NCBI GenBank assembly: GCA_934667795.1
Contig: CAKUMP010000090.1
Location: 1-8,458 of the forward strand
Length of the DNA stretch: 8,458 nt
From: an uncultured Chthoniobacterales bacterium
GTDB taxonomy: Bacteria; Verrucomicrobiota; Verrucomicrobiia; Chthoniobacterales; CAKUMP01
Reading direction: 5' to 3'
The notes beneath the pieces were generated by a model. It was not told the origin of the DNA. It searched no databases and was given only the letters and a program-made list of their open reading frames with translations. The stretch's first letter is position 1; each line of letters begins with the position of its first letter. The position numbers were made by a program, and so were the translations under genes. Of this stretch, positions 1 through 6,088 are shown one piece after another.

Positions 1-279
1 CGGTTTCCCCGCTCTCGCCGCGACTTCAATCGGAGGAACACGAAAATTTTCCGTGCTCGCCAGCACAATAATATCCACTTCCGGATCCTCAATTGCTGCT
101 CGAAAGTCTGTCGTCGTTTTCTTCGGGTTAAATTGCTCCCGACAAATCTGCAGGCTTTCCTCACTCACGTCACAACAGGTATGCAACACCCCAAAGTCCG
201 ACTGAACAATATTCGGAATATGTTGAGACCGTGCTAACATTCCACATCCTATTACCGCAAAATTCAATGGCTTGCTCAT
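1..279 (-). CDS. Gfo/Idh/MocA-family oxidoreductase, N-terminal part (partial)
   Basis: The minus strand from the ATG at 277-279 reads 93 codons without a stop to the left window edge, so only the N-terminus is visible. It begins MSKPLNFAVIGCGMLARSQH, a beta strand followed by a GxGxxA-type turn (GCGMLA, residues about 11-16), the dinucleotide-binding signature of a Rossmann fold. Further on, EDPEVDIIVLAST matches the D-x-V-x-I-x-T/A-T/S-P segment of the Gfo/Idh/MocA family, and the last residues AARAGKP lead into the usual GKPVxxEKP catalytic motif, which lies outside the window. Family members are NAD(P)-dependent sugar or cyclitol dehydrogenases; the substrate cannot be told from this part. 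Start choice is supported by AGGTGG at 289-294, 9 nt upstream. It is transcribed divergently from the sensor/transporter pair. Family confidence is high, substrate unknown. Confidence 0.9.
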   Translation of the reverse strand, partial: MSKPLNFAVIGCGMLARSQHIPNIVQSDFGVLHTCCDVSEESLQICREQFNPKKTTTDFRAAIEDPEVDIIVLASTENFRVPPIEVAARAGKP

Positions 280-288
280 ATTTTTAAT

Positions 289-294
289 CCACCT
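289..294 (-). promoter_or_regulatory. Ribosome binding site of the oxidoreductase gene
   Basis: AGGTGG on the minus strand, 9 nt before the ATG at 279. It fixes the start of the Gfo/Idh/MocA-type gene. Confidence 0.6.
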
Positions 295-345
295 AAACCA
301 CATCTTTTCCAGGAAGCAACCTTTTTCTGAAAAAATGTAACACCT

Positions 346-376
346 TTGTCACTTTCGCTATTATCATTGGTATAAA
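346..376 (+). promoter_or_regulatory. Candidate sigma-70-type promoter for the sensor/transporter pair
   Basis: TTGTCA at 346-351 and TATAAA at 371-376 resemble -35 and -10 hexamers, but the 19-nt spacer is longer than the optimal 17. They lie 83 nt upstream of the plus-strand ATG at 459, in the correct orientation. This is pattern matching only; AT-rich sequence gives such hits by chance. Confidence 0.3.
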
Positions 377-458
377 TCCATAATTTCCCCTAACGTTTCT
401 ATCATTCGCTCATTCCCTTTGTGAAATTTATGAAACATTCTTTGCGGACACCTATCTC

Positions 459-1148
459 ATGAATAAATCCACCTACGCGCATCACAGGATTATTTCCAAA
501 TTGGCAGGACTCCTTACTCTTGGGGTCATACTTCTTGCTGGGGTCAGCCTTTTTGCTCTTTTTTCTTCTCATAAGCACTCTCAAAAAACACTTCAGGAAA
601 TCAACCTCCTCCAATCCGCGCTCCATCTCACACAACACGCACAGGTCACCTTTAAAATACAAATCCAGGAATGGAAAAATACCCTCCTCCGCGGACACTC
701 GCCAGAAGATCTGGAAAAATATACACTCCGGTTCAATTCTCTCCAAAAAGAAATTCAAACCACCCTCACCCGCTTGCAAACAGAACTCAGCGCACTCCCA
801 CACGAAATTGCTTTCCAGTCCAGCATCTCCCGGCTTCTCACGGCACACCGGGAACTCCACTCGACGTATCTTCAGGCATTACAGACGTTTCCTTTCTCCC
901 AGCAGGATGCTCCCTTTCTCATCGATGCTCAAGTCCGTGGTCTCGATCGCACGATCGACGCACAATTCGATACACTCGCACAAAATATTTATTCCGAATC
1001 ATCGGAAATCATTACCGAACTGGAAAAATCCACAGAAGCCTATTACCAAAAACAGCGATTCATCACCTCCATCGTTTCGCTCGTTGTCATCGCACTCGCA
1101 TTCATCCTGGTCATTTTCTTTAACCGTTCTCACGCACGTATTTCATGA
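459..1148 (+). CDS. Membrane sensor with chemoreceptor-type 4-helix-bundle input, no output domain
   Basis: This 229-residue protein has a membrane segment at about 12-36, a helical periplasmic region at 37-199 and a second membrane segment at about 200-222, then stops after only seven more residues. The periplasmic part carries two marks of the four-helix-bundle input found in many methyl-accepting chemotaxis proteins and some diguanylate cyclases: IQIQEWKNTLLRG (residues 67-79) and VRGLDR (159-164). Such proteins normally continue into HAMP and MCP or GGDEF domains; here both are absent and the stop (TGA, 1146-1148) overlaps the ATG of the Na/Pi transporter gene as ATGA. I infer that it acts as a partner or sensory subunit of the transporter, or is a decayed receptor that kept its frame. 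Only a weak purine stretch (GCGGA) precedes the start. The fold assignment is fairly sure, the role is not. Confidence 0.75.
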   Translation: MNKSTYAHHRIISKLAGLLTLGVILLAGVSLFALFSSHKHSQKTLQEINLLQSALHLTQHAQVTFKIQIQEWKNTLLRGHSPEDLEKYTLRFNSLQKEIQTTLTRLQTELSALPHEIAFQSSISRLLTAHRELHSTYLQALQTFPFSQQDAPFLIDAQVRGLDRTIDAQFDTLAQNIYSESSEIITELEKSTEAYYQKQRFITSIVSLVVIALAFILVIFFNRSHARIS

Positions 1149-2755
1149 TTTCTCTCGTTGCTCTATTTCTAGCGGGACTCAGCTTCTTTTTCACCGGGCT
1201 TAATAACCTTAAAACAAATTTACGGGAAATCAGCAGCCGGCAATTCCGACGTCTGCTGGCAAAATTTACGCATCAACCGGTTCTGGCAGCTTTAACAGGG
1301 TTAATTTTCGGTGCCATCACGCAAAGTTCCACTGCGGTTTCTTTCATCCTTTCAGGAATGATCACCTCCCGGCTGATCACCTTGCCGCACGCGCTTCCTG
1401 TCGTCGCAGCCGCAAATATCGGCACCTCGCTTCTGGTCTTTGTAGCGACTTTCAGCCTGGATATCCCGATCCTTTATCTCATCGGAATTACCGGACTTCT
1501 CCTGGCATTCCAGCTTACCGGTCGCTTCAAACCCATTTTCCAAATTCTTTTTTCTATTGGAATTCTTTTCCTTGGACTCTCGATGATGAAAGAAGCGTTC
1601 GGCCCTTCCGACACCCTTCCGGGGTTTGAAAATTTTGTACATTTTGTACAGGCCTGGAGTTTTACGCCATTCATTCTGGGGATTATCGCCCGGGTATTAA
1701 TCCAGTCTTCTTCCACTATCAGCGTGATGGCGATCACCTTTACCGCATCCGGCATTTTCACAGAATATCAGGCCTTGCTTGCCATCTGTGGCACGGGACC
1801 GGGGGTCGCACTCTCCGCACAATTGCTATCCTCCAATTCCTCCGGAAACTCCAGACAAATTATTCTTTTCCAATCAATCATCAATGCTCTTTCCGGTACA
1901 TTTTTTGTCCTTCTGTTGCTTTGCGAAAAATTATTTCATTTTTACCCGCTCGAAAATGTTCTTCATACACTTTCCGCATCTATTTCCGGACGCCTTGCCT
2001 GGATGTATTGCTTTCTCATGTGTGGATGTTTTCTCTTTGCCATGCTCCTCTACCGTTTTGCGCCTGCCATGCTCCAACGTCTTTCGCCAGCGACCACTGA
2101 CCAGAATCTTGCGCAACCCGCTTTTCTCGATGAAGAAATGTTAAGCCTGCCTGATGTCGCACTCCCACTGGTCCAGCAGGAACAATTCCGTGCACTTCAG
2201 GCATTACCGAATTATCTCGCCCCTATTCAGTCCGATACTTCCCAGCTCCATTCCAGTACCCCCACCAGCCCATCCACCAGTCTCGAACAGCTTCATCAAG
2301 CATCCCTTAGCCTCAATAAAGAAATTAAACATTACCTTCAGGAACTGATCCAACAACAACTCTCGTTCGAATCTTCCTCCGATCTCCTCCAACAGGAAAA
2401 ACTCCATGATATCCTCTCGTCCTTGGAACAAAATGTCTATCAGTTCACACAACTCATCCTTGAAAATCCTCCACCTGCCACATCCTTGCCTCTCATCCAT
2501 GGACTGACCGAAGCACTCCATACAATTCTTCTCACTGCAATCGACGCATGCCAATCACAAGACCCCATGGACAACGCATTACTCCTGAATATGACATCCG
2601 ATCGCGGCTCGCTCATGGAACGACTCCGCAAATCCTATCTGCAATCCGAAGCATCACCTGAAAGCCGCTCCCTGATCTTCTATGCAACGTCTCTCTTCGA
2701 ACGCAATATCTGGACCATCCGCCGCCTCGCCCAATGGCTTCAATCAAGCATCTAA
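1145..2755 (+). CDS. Na/Pi cotransporter family protein with PhoU-like C-terminal tail
   Basis: This is a 536-residue protein. The N-terminal ~305 residues form a hydrophobic domain with the two inverted repeats of the Na/Pi cotransporter (NptA/SLC34-like) family: repeat 1 has GAITQSSTA at 56-64 and ANIGTS at 90-95, and repeat 2 has VLIQSSSTIS at 184-193. The QSS motifs form the substrate and sodium site in this family. In repeat 2 the expected GxNIGTT segment reads GTGPGVALSA (216-225), with the Asn missing, which may alter substrate or ion use. Residues about 375-533 are hydrophilic and helical, like the PhoU-type tail of bacterial members; 310-375 is a Ser/Thr/Pro/Gln-rich linker. Inferred role: Na+-driven uptake or export of phosphate or a related anion at the inner membrane. 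There is no evident ribosome binding site; translation is probably coupled to the preceding sensor gene through ATGA. Its last 12 bp overlap the convergent phosphatase gene. Confidence 0.9.
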   Translation: MISLVALFLAGLSFFFTGLNNLKTNLREISSRQFRRLLAKFTHQPVLAALTGLIFGAITQSSTAVSFILSGMITSRLITLPHALPVVAAANIGTSLLVFVATFSLDIPILYLIGITGLLLAFQLTGRFKPIFQILFSIGILFLGLSMMKEAFGPSDTLPGFENFVHFVQAWSFTPFILGIIARVLIQSSSTISVMAITFTASGIFTEYQALLAICGTGPGVALSAQLLSSNSSGNSRQIILFQSIINALSGTFFVLLLLCEKLFHFYPLENVLHTLSASISGRLAWMYCFLMCGCFLFAMLLYRFAPAMLQRLSPATTDQNLAQPAFLDEEMLSLPDVALPLVQQEQFRALQALPNYLAPIQSDTSQLHSSTPTSPSTSLEQLHQASLSLNKEIKHYLQELIQQQLSFESSSDLLQQEKLHDILSSLEQNVYQFTQLILENPPPATSLPLIHGLTEALHTILLTAIDACQSQDPMDNALLLNMTSDRGSLMERLRKSYLQSEASPESRSLIFYATSLFERNIWTIRRLAQWLQSSI

Positions 2756-4351
2756 CTGTTTTTTAAACTGCATGGCGAGTATCGTCACATCGTCATGCTG
2801 GTCGGCGCCATTGGCATGCTGGATGACGGCTTCCACCACTTTTGCTACCACCGTTTTCGGAGAGGCACCGCCACCTGCTTCACGTAGCACTTCTTCCAGT
2901 CGATCCTCGCCCATGCATTTACGGTCGGGAGACATCGCTTCCGTCACTCCGTCCGTATATAAGAGAATCAAATCCTCCTTATCCATATCTACGGAAAAAC
3001 GTTCATATTTGATATCCTCAAACACACCCGGAGCCACGCCGGAAGGGCCTTCCAGCATCTGGACATCTCCATTTTTTCGCACAATATAGGCCGGATTATG
3101 TCCGCCATAGGCCATTTCCACTTTCCCGGTACGCATGTCCAGAATTGCCACCAGCATGGTCACAAACAGTCCCATACTGTTTTCACGGCATAACTCATTA
3201 TTTAATTCGAACAGAATTTTATCGGGGGGATGGCCGGCCATCGCGACACGTTTCAGCAGGGTTTTTGCGACCACCATAAACAAGGAAGCGGGTACACCCT
3301 TTCCGGAAACGTCTCCTACAGCAAAACAAAGGCGATGTTCATCCAGAAAGAAAAAATCATATAGATCGCCACCGACATCCCGGGCCGGATCCAGTTGTGC
3401 GAACAAATCAATTCCGGGTGCATTTGGAAACGGCGGAAATATGCGTGGCAGCATACTCATCTGGATATTATGCGCAATCTTCAGTTCACTTTCCACGCGT
3501 TCTTTTGCCGCCGTTGTTTCCTTCAGGTTTTCCAGATACTGGTCCAGTTTTTCCTGCATCGACAAAAAGGAACCTGCCAGAAGTCCTGCTTCATCCGCAT
3601 GTTCATGCGCCAGCTTACGTACCTCTTCTTCATGCTCACCTGCTCCGGAAAAGTTGCGTTTGGCAAATTCATTCATGTAATTGGAAAGCAAAATCAACGG
3701 ACGAGACAACATTCGCGCCAGAATCAGACTCAATAAAAATACGCCACCAAAAATCCCCACCGCAATTCCAATCACCCGCAGCAAAGTCTTTTGTAATTTA
3801 GCATCAATAAAATCGATATTAATATCGCTACCTACAAGATACTCCTGCCCGCCCGGTGTTTTTCTGGGAATAAAGACTGAACGATAATCGCCAAACTCAT
3901 CTCTATATTCATCAAATTGTGTCGTATGCTCCGAAAAAGCTCTACGCATTCCGGCAGAGGGCTTTTCATATAGTTGTAGAAATGTCGTATATTCTCCTGT
4001 TTCCAACTCCTTGGTTGTGGCATTACTGCTGGTCGTCAGAATTTCATCCCCTCGCTCCATGTAGGTGTAAACCCACGTCACTCCATTTGCATCCGCATAT
4101 CGGGTCAGGCGTTGCAAAAATGCATAATAATCTTCATCCGTGATTTTGCCTGCCTGAATCTGATCATGGTAATCTTCCGGCAGCAATAAATCTACTGCCA
4201 ATGCGGTACTCACCAGCTTTCCATCAATCCCTTCATAAATCGCCCGTTTCTCCACATGATACGCCGTCACGCAAAATATCCCCACCGACACTAACAATAA
4301 CAGGGAAAATAGAAGCAGTATCTTTTTACCTATGCTTAAATTCTTTAACAT
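2744..4351 (-). CDS. Membrane sensor serine phosphatase, SpoIIE/RsbU-type PP2C (catalytically intact)
   Basis: This 535-residue protein contains, in order: a membrane segment (about 10-31); a periplasmic Cache/PDC-like sensor (32-189, with NGVTWVYTYMERGDE near 89-103); a second membrane segment (190-212); HAMP (about 213-275); a short coiled coil ending in the RsbU-type linker ELKIAHNIQMSMLP (289-302); and a SpoIIE-family PP2C domain (about 315-530). The metal-binding signature is complete: VGGDLYD with D329, GDVSGKG with D347, YTDGVTEA with D467, and HDDVTIL with D520/D521. It should dephosphorylate a phosphoserine or phosphothreonine protein, classically a STAS anti-anti-sigma factor, in response to a periplasmic ligand; no such partner lies in the window. 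It is last in a five-gene unit, starting 4 nt after the preceding stop. No Shine-Dalgarno is evident, so translation probably depends on ribosomes arriving from upstream. The 3' end overlaps the convergent transporter gene by 12 bp. Confidence 0.92.
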   Translation of the reverse strand: MLKNLSIGKKILLLFSLLLLVSVGIFCVTAYHVEKRAIYEGIDGKLVSTALAVDLLLPEDYHDQIQAGKITDEDYYAFLQRLTRYADANGVTWVYTYMERGDEILTTSSNATTKELETGEYTTFLQLYEKPSAGMRRAFSEHTTQFDEYRDEFGDYRSVFIPRKTPGGQEYLVGSDINIDFIDAKLQKTLLRVIGIAVGIFGGVFLLSLILARMLSRPLILLSNYMNEFAKRNFSGAGEHEEEVRKLAHEHADEAGLLAGSFLSMQEKLDQYLENLKETTAAKERVESELKIAHNIQMSMLPRIFPPFPNAPGIDLFAQLDPARDVGGDLYDFFFLDEHRLCFAVGDVSGKGVPASLFMVVAKTLLKRVAMAGHPPDKILFELNNELCRENSMGLFVTMLVAILDMRTGKVEMAYGGHNPAYIVRKNGDVQMLEGPSGVAPGVFEDIKYERFSVDMDKEDLILLYTDGVTEAMSPDRKCMGEDRLEEVLREAGGGASPKTVVAKVVEAVIQHANGADQHDDVTILAMQFKKQLDA

Positions 4352-4355
4352 ATTT

Positions 4356-5726
4356 TTAATCTATTTGATTTGTCCGATACAGTATCAAAACCCCACTGGC
4401 CTCAACAGGAAATACTTTCTCAAAGTCCTTCATCACATCCAATAATGAAATTTTCTGAAAACTGCTCATGACCGACTCCACGAGCGAATCCACTTCGTGG
4501 GTGAAATGGTAAATTCCTATCCAGTCCGAACTTTCTATTTTTTGATTCTCCCACAAAATGTCTCCCTGGGAGTTTAAAGTTCCTTTCCGATAAGAATCCA
4601 TTCCTTCAGACACCGTCAAAATTTGCAATTCCTGTGGCTTGAACAAGGATACCACTTCTTCGGTTGCAGCGACGACTCCAACTTCTCGCATTCGTACTTT
4701 CCAGTATTCCAGCATGGCCCCCCCCTCTGATAACCGTTGCAGTTTTCCTCCTTCCGACATCCTTGCCAGAATCCCATACACGCCCCCGGCATGCTCCAGT
4801 AACTCCATCACATACCCTTCTCCCCCCCCATATATACCGGCAGCAGCCTCTATCCATCGGGTTTGGACACTTTTATTCCCATACGTTTCCTGTTGTAACA
4901 GTTCTGCCAGATCTTCTTCTGTGCGAAACTGTTCTGCTTCCACAATCGATTTTTTCACTCGTTCCCCCTGTTCCAGCAAGACCGCTCCCATCGTCTGAAA
5001 CGTATGACTCAAATCACTGATTTCCCGGATAATACTATCTCCCTGCGCATGTTCGACATGACCCACACTGTTTTCACGTCCTTCCAATACGCCATCGGCC
5101 GTACGTTCCAACTGACGAAACCCGCTCCGGATTCCTGCCGATACCAGCAATGCAAATAAAATCCCTACCACAAATGTCCCCACCACCACCCACCACACCG
5201 TATCCTCTGTCTCCTGCCATTTTTTTGTCACCCATAATGCATTCGCTTCCACAACCAACACTCCGATTTCTGCACCCTGCGGGTCTGTCAGAATACTATA
5301 AACCCGGTGCACTGCCACCTCACCATCTTCCGAAGTAAGCACATCTGATACATAACTCCCATTCTGTCGGGTACTTTCCAGAATTTCCGCACTCAAATTG
5401 CCCAATCCACCAGGCAACAACTCTTTTCCTGCTTGCCATTTCACGTGAGCACCCGCCAGATCCGTAATCGCGATCACATGCAGACGTCGCCAATTTAAAA
5501 CCGTTTGCAATGCCTCTTCCGCATCTGCCGTCAGTTTCTGTTTTTGCGCATCCTCAAACTCGTCTCCCAGCAACTCCGCCAGAGAAATCCCGTACGCTTG
5601 TAATTCCTGATGCCGTGCCCATTCTAACTGTTTCCCTTCCAGAAAATAAATAATCCCACCTAACAAACCACCCAGCACCATAAACACCGGCAAAAACACC
5701 AGCAGTATCTGCGTCCGTATCTTCAT
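4356..5726 (-). CDS. Membrane sensor with degenerate SpoIIE-like (pseudophosphatase) domain
   Basis: From the ATG at 5724-5726 this is a 456-residue protein. An in-frame ATG 18 codons further upstream is less likely, because the chosen ATG has GGAGGG 9 nt before it and overlaps the preceding stop as TAATG. Membrane segments lie at about 6-28 and 177-197, flanking a periplasmic sensor of PDC/Cache size (30-176). A HAMP-like helix pair (about 198-255) and coiled coil follow. The C-terminal region (about 285-452) keeps the spacing of a SpoIIE domain but not its catalytic residues. By manual alignment to the neighbouring phosphatase, GGDLYD becomes GGEGYV (301-306), GDVSGKG becomes ARMSEGG (321-327), the TDG position reads HFTHE (407-411), and DDVTIL becomes SGVLIL (444-449). 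All four acidic sites are lost. I infer a non-catalytic sensor that regulates or binds a partner. The downstream end is 4 nt from the active phosphatase gene. Confidence 0.75.
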   Translation of the reverse strand: MKIRTQILLVFLPVFMVLGGLLGGIIYFLEGKQLEWARHQELQAYGISLAELLGDEFEDAQKQKLTADAEEALQTVLNWRRLHVIAITDLAGAHVKWQAGKELLPGGLGNLSAEILESTRQNGSYVSDVLTSEDGEVAVHRVYSILTDPQGAEIGVLVVEANALWVTKKWQETEDTVWWVVVGTFVVGILFALLVSAGIRSGFRQLERTADGVLEGRENSVGHVEHAQGDSIIREISDLSHTFQTMGAVLLEQGERVKKSIVEAEQFRTEEDLAELLQQETYGNKSVQTRWIEAAAGIYGGGEGYVMELLEHAGGVYGILARMSEGGKLQRLSEGGAMLEYWKVRMREVGVVAATEEVVSLFKPQELQILTVSEGMDSYRKGTLNSQGDILWENQKIESSDWIGIYHFTHEVDSLVESVMSSFQKISLLDVMKDFEKVFPVEASGVLILYRTNQID

Positions 5727-6088
5727 TACTCCCCGCCCTCCATTTTCTGATTCAATAAACCAATTAAAAAGTCCGGACACTCTCTGACAAAACGATGAAA
5801 GACTGGTTTAGGCAGCATTAAAATGGTTTCTCCTGTCACCGCTTTCACGGTCTGCTCACTACTTTTATTTAATAACAAAGATTCCCATCCAACCAGTTCG
5901 ACCTCTTCTTTGCGCAAAACAATCCAGAAAGCCATTGCCGACTCGCCTTTTCGCAACAAGACTTTTTCTTCGTCATTCTCCAGTTTCCAAACATTCACCA
6001 AGCCAGCAAATGTGGCTAATTCCGAATCCTGCAATCGGCGAAAATAGCGTGTTGCCCGTAATCTGAAAAACAATTCTGTCGGAGTCAT
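5726..6088 (-). CDS. Small stand-alone cyclic-nucleotide-binding-like protein (degenerate)
   Basis: This 120-residue soluble protein follows the layout of a single CNB (Crp/cNMP-binding) domain. Helices at the start (ELFFRLRATRYFRRLQDSEL) are like the LF..L.d.el segment. A beta-roll follows with VLLRKGESAMAFWIVLRK (43-60) and a phosphate-cassette-like region GWESLLLNKSSEQTVKAV (67-84). The C-terminal helices (PVFHRFVRECPDFLIGLL) match the 'hinge' region. There is no DNA-binding or kinase domain. The phosphate-binding cassette is poor: the FGE glutamate position reads GW-E shifted by one, and the conserved PR-S/A-A arginine is missing (SSEQT). Cyclic nucleotide binding is therefore doubtful and a protein-interaction role is more likely. 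Its ATG overlaps the preceding TGA (ATGA), its TAA overlaps the next ATG (TAATG), and a strong AAGGAGG lies 6 nt upstream. It sits between two pseudophosphatase genes, which suggests a shared complex. Confidence 0.75.
   Translation of the reverse strand: MTPTELFFRLRATRYFRRLQDSELATFAGLVNVWKLENDEEKVLLRKGESAMAFWIVLRKEEVELVGWESLLLNKSSEQTVKAVTGETILMLPKPVFHRFVRECPDFLIGLLNQKMEGGE
5736..5741 (-). promoter_or_regulatory. Ribosome binding site deciding the start at 5726
   Basis: GGAGGG on the minus strand, 9 nt upstream of the ATG at 5726 and inside the end of the CNB-like gene. It favours this ATG over the in-frame ATG at 5780, which would give an 18-residue polar N-terminal extension before the membrane segment. 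Confidence 0.65.

Larger units (their letters stand above)
280..458. other. Divergent intergenic region
   Basis: These 179 bp separate the start codons of two divergent genes (oxidoreductase on the minus strand, sensor/transporter pair on the plus strand) and must carry promoters for both unless transcription enters from outside. It is AT-rich compared with the coding flanks. I see no rho-independent terminator, tRNA, repeat array or clear operator palindrome. The only near-palindrome is a short TTTTTC-TGAAAAA at about 322-335, which is low in complexity. Confidence 0.7.

Noticed and set aside
322..336. Near-palindrome TTTTTC-TGAAAAA as a terminator or operator
   Set aside because: It has no GC stem and no T-run at a fitting distance; homopolymer-rich sequence gives such symmetry by chance.
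402..860. Antisense open frame of about 150 codons overlapping the 4-helix-bundle sensor gene
   Set aside because: It lies opposite a gene with clear family motifs, has no ribosome binding site or domain, and its length follows from the composition of the real gene.
520..1203. Long plus-strand frames (520-1203 and 671-1123) within the sensor gene
   Set aside because: The translations are Ser/His/Arg-rich without membrane segments or motifs, whereas the frame from 459 has two membrane helices and the EWKNTLLRG signature.
1632..1649. Tandem 9-bp repeat ATTTTGTAC x2
   Set aside because: There are only two copies, inside the transporter gene, encoding NFVHFVQ in frame. No evidence of a regulatory or mobile role.
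2738..2765. Hairpin GCTT-CAATC-AAGC followed by T6 as a rho-independent terminator for the transporter
   Set aside because: The stem has only 4 bp and the T-run starts 9 nt after it, too weak and too far for a confident call.
5727..5780. Upstream in-frame ATG at 5780 as the start of the 456-residue sensor
   Set aside because: It would overlap the CNB-like gene by 55 nt and add a polar stretch before the signal anchor; the ATG at 5726 has GGAGGG at correct spacing and a TAATG junction.
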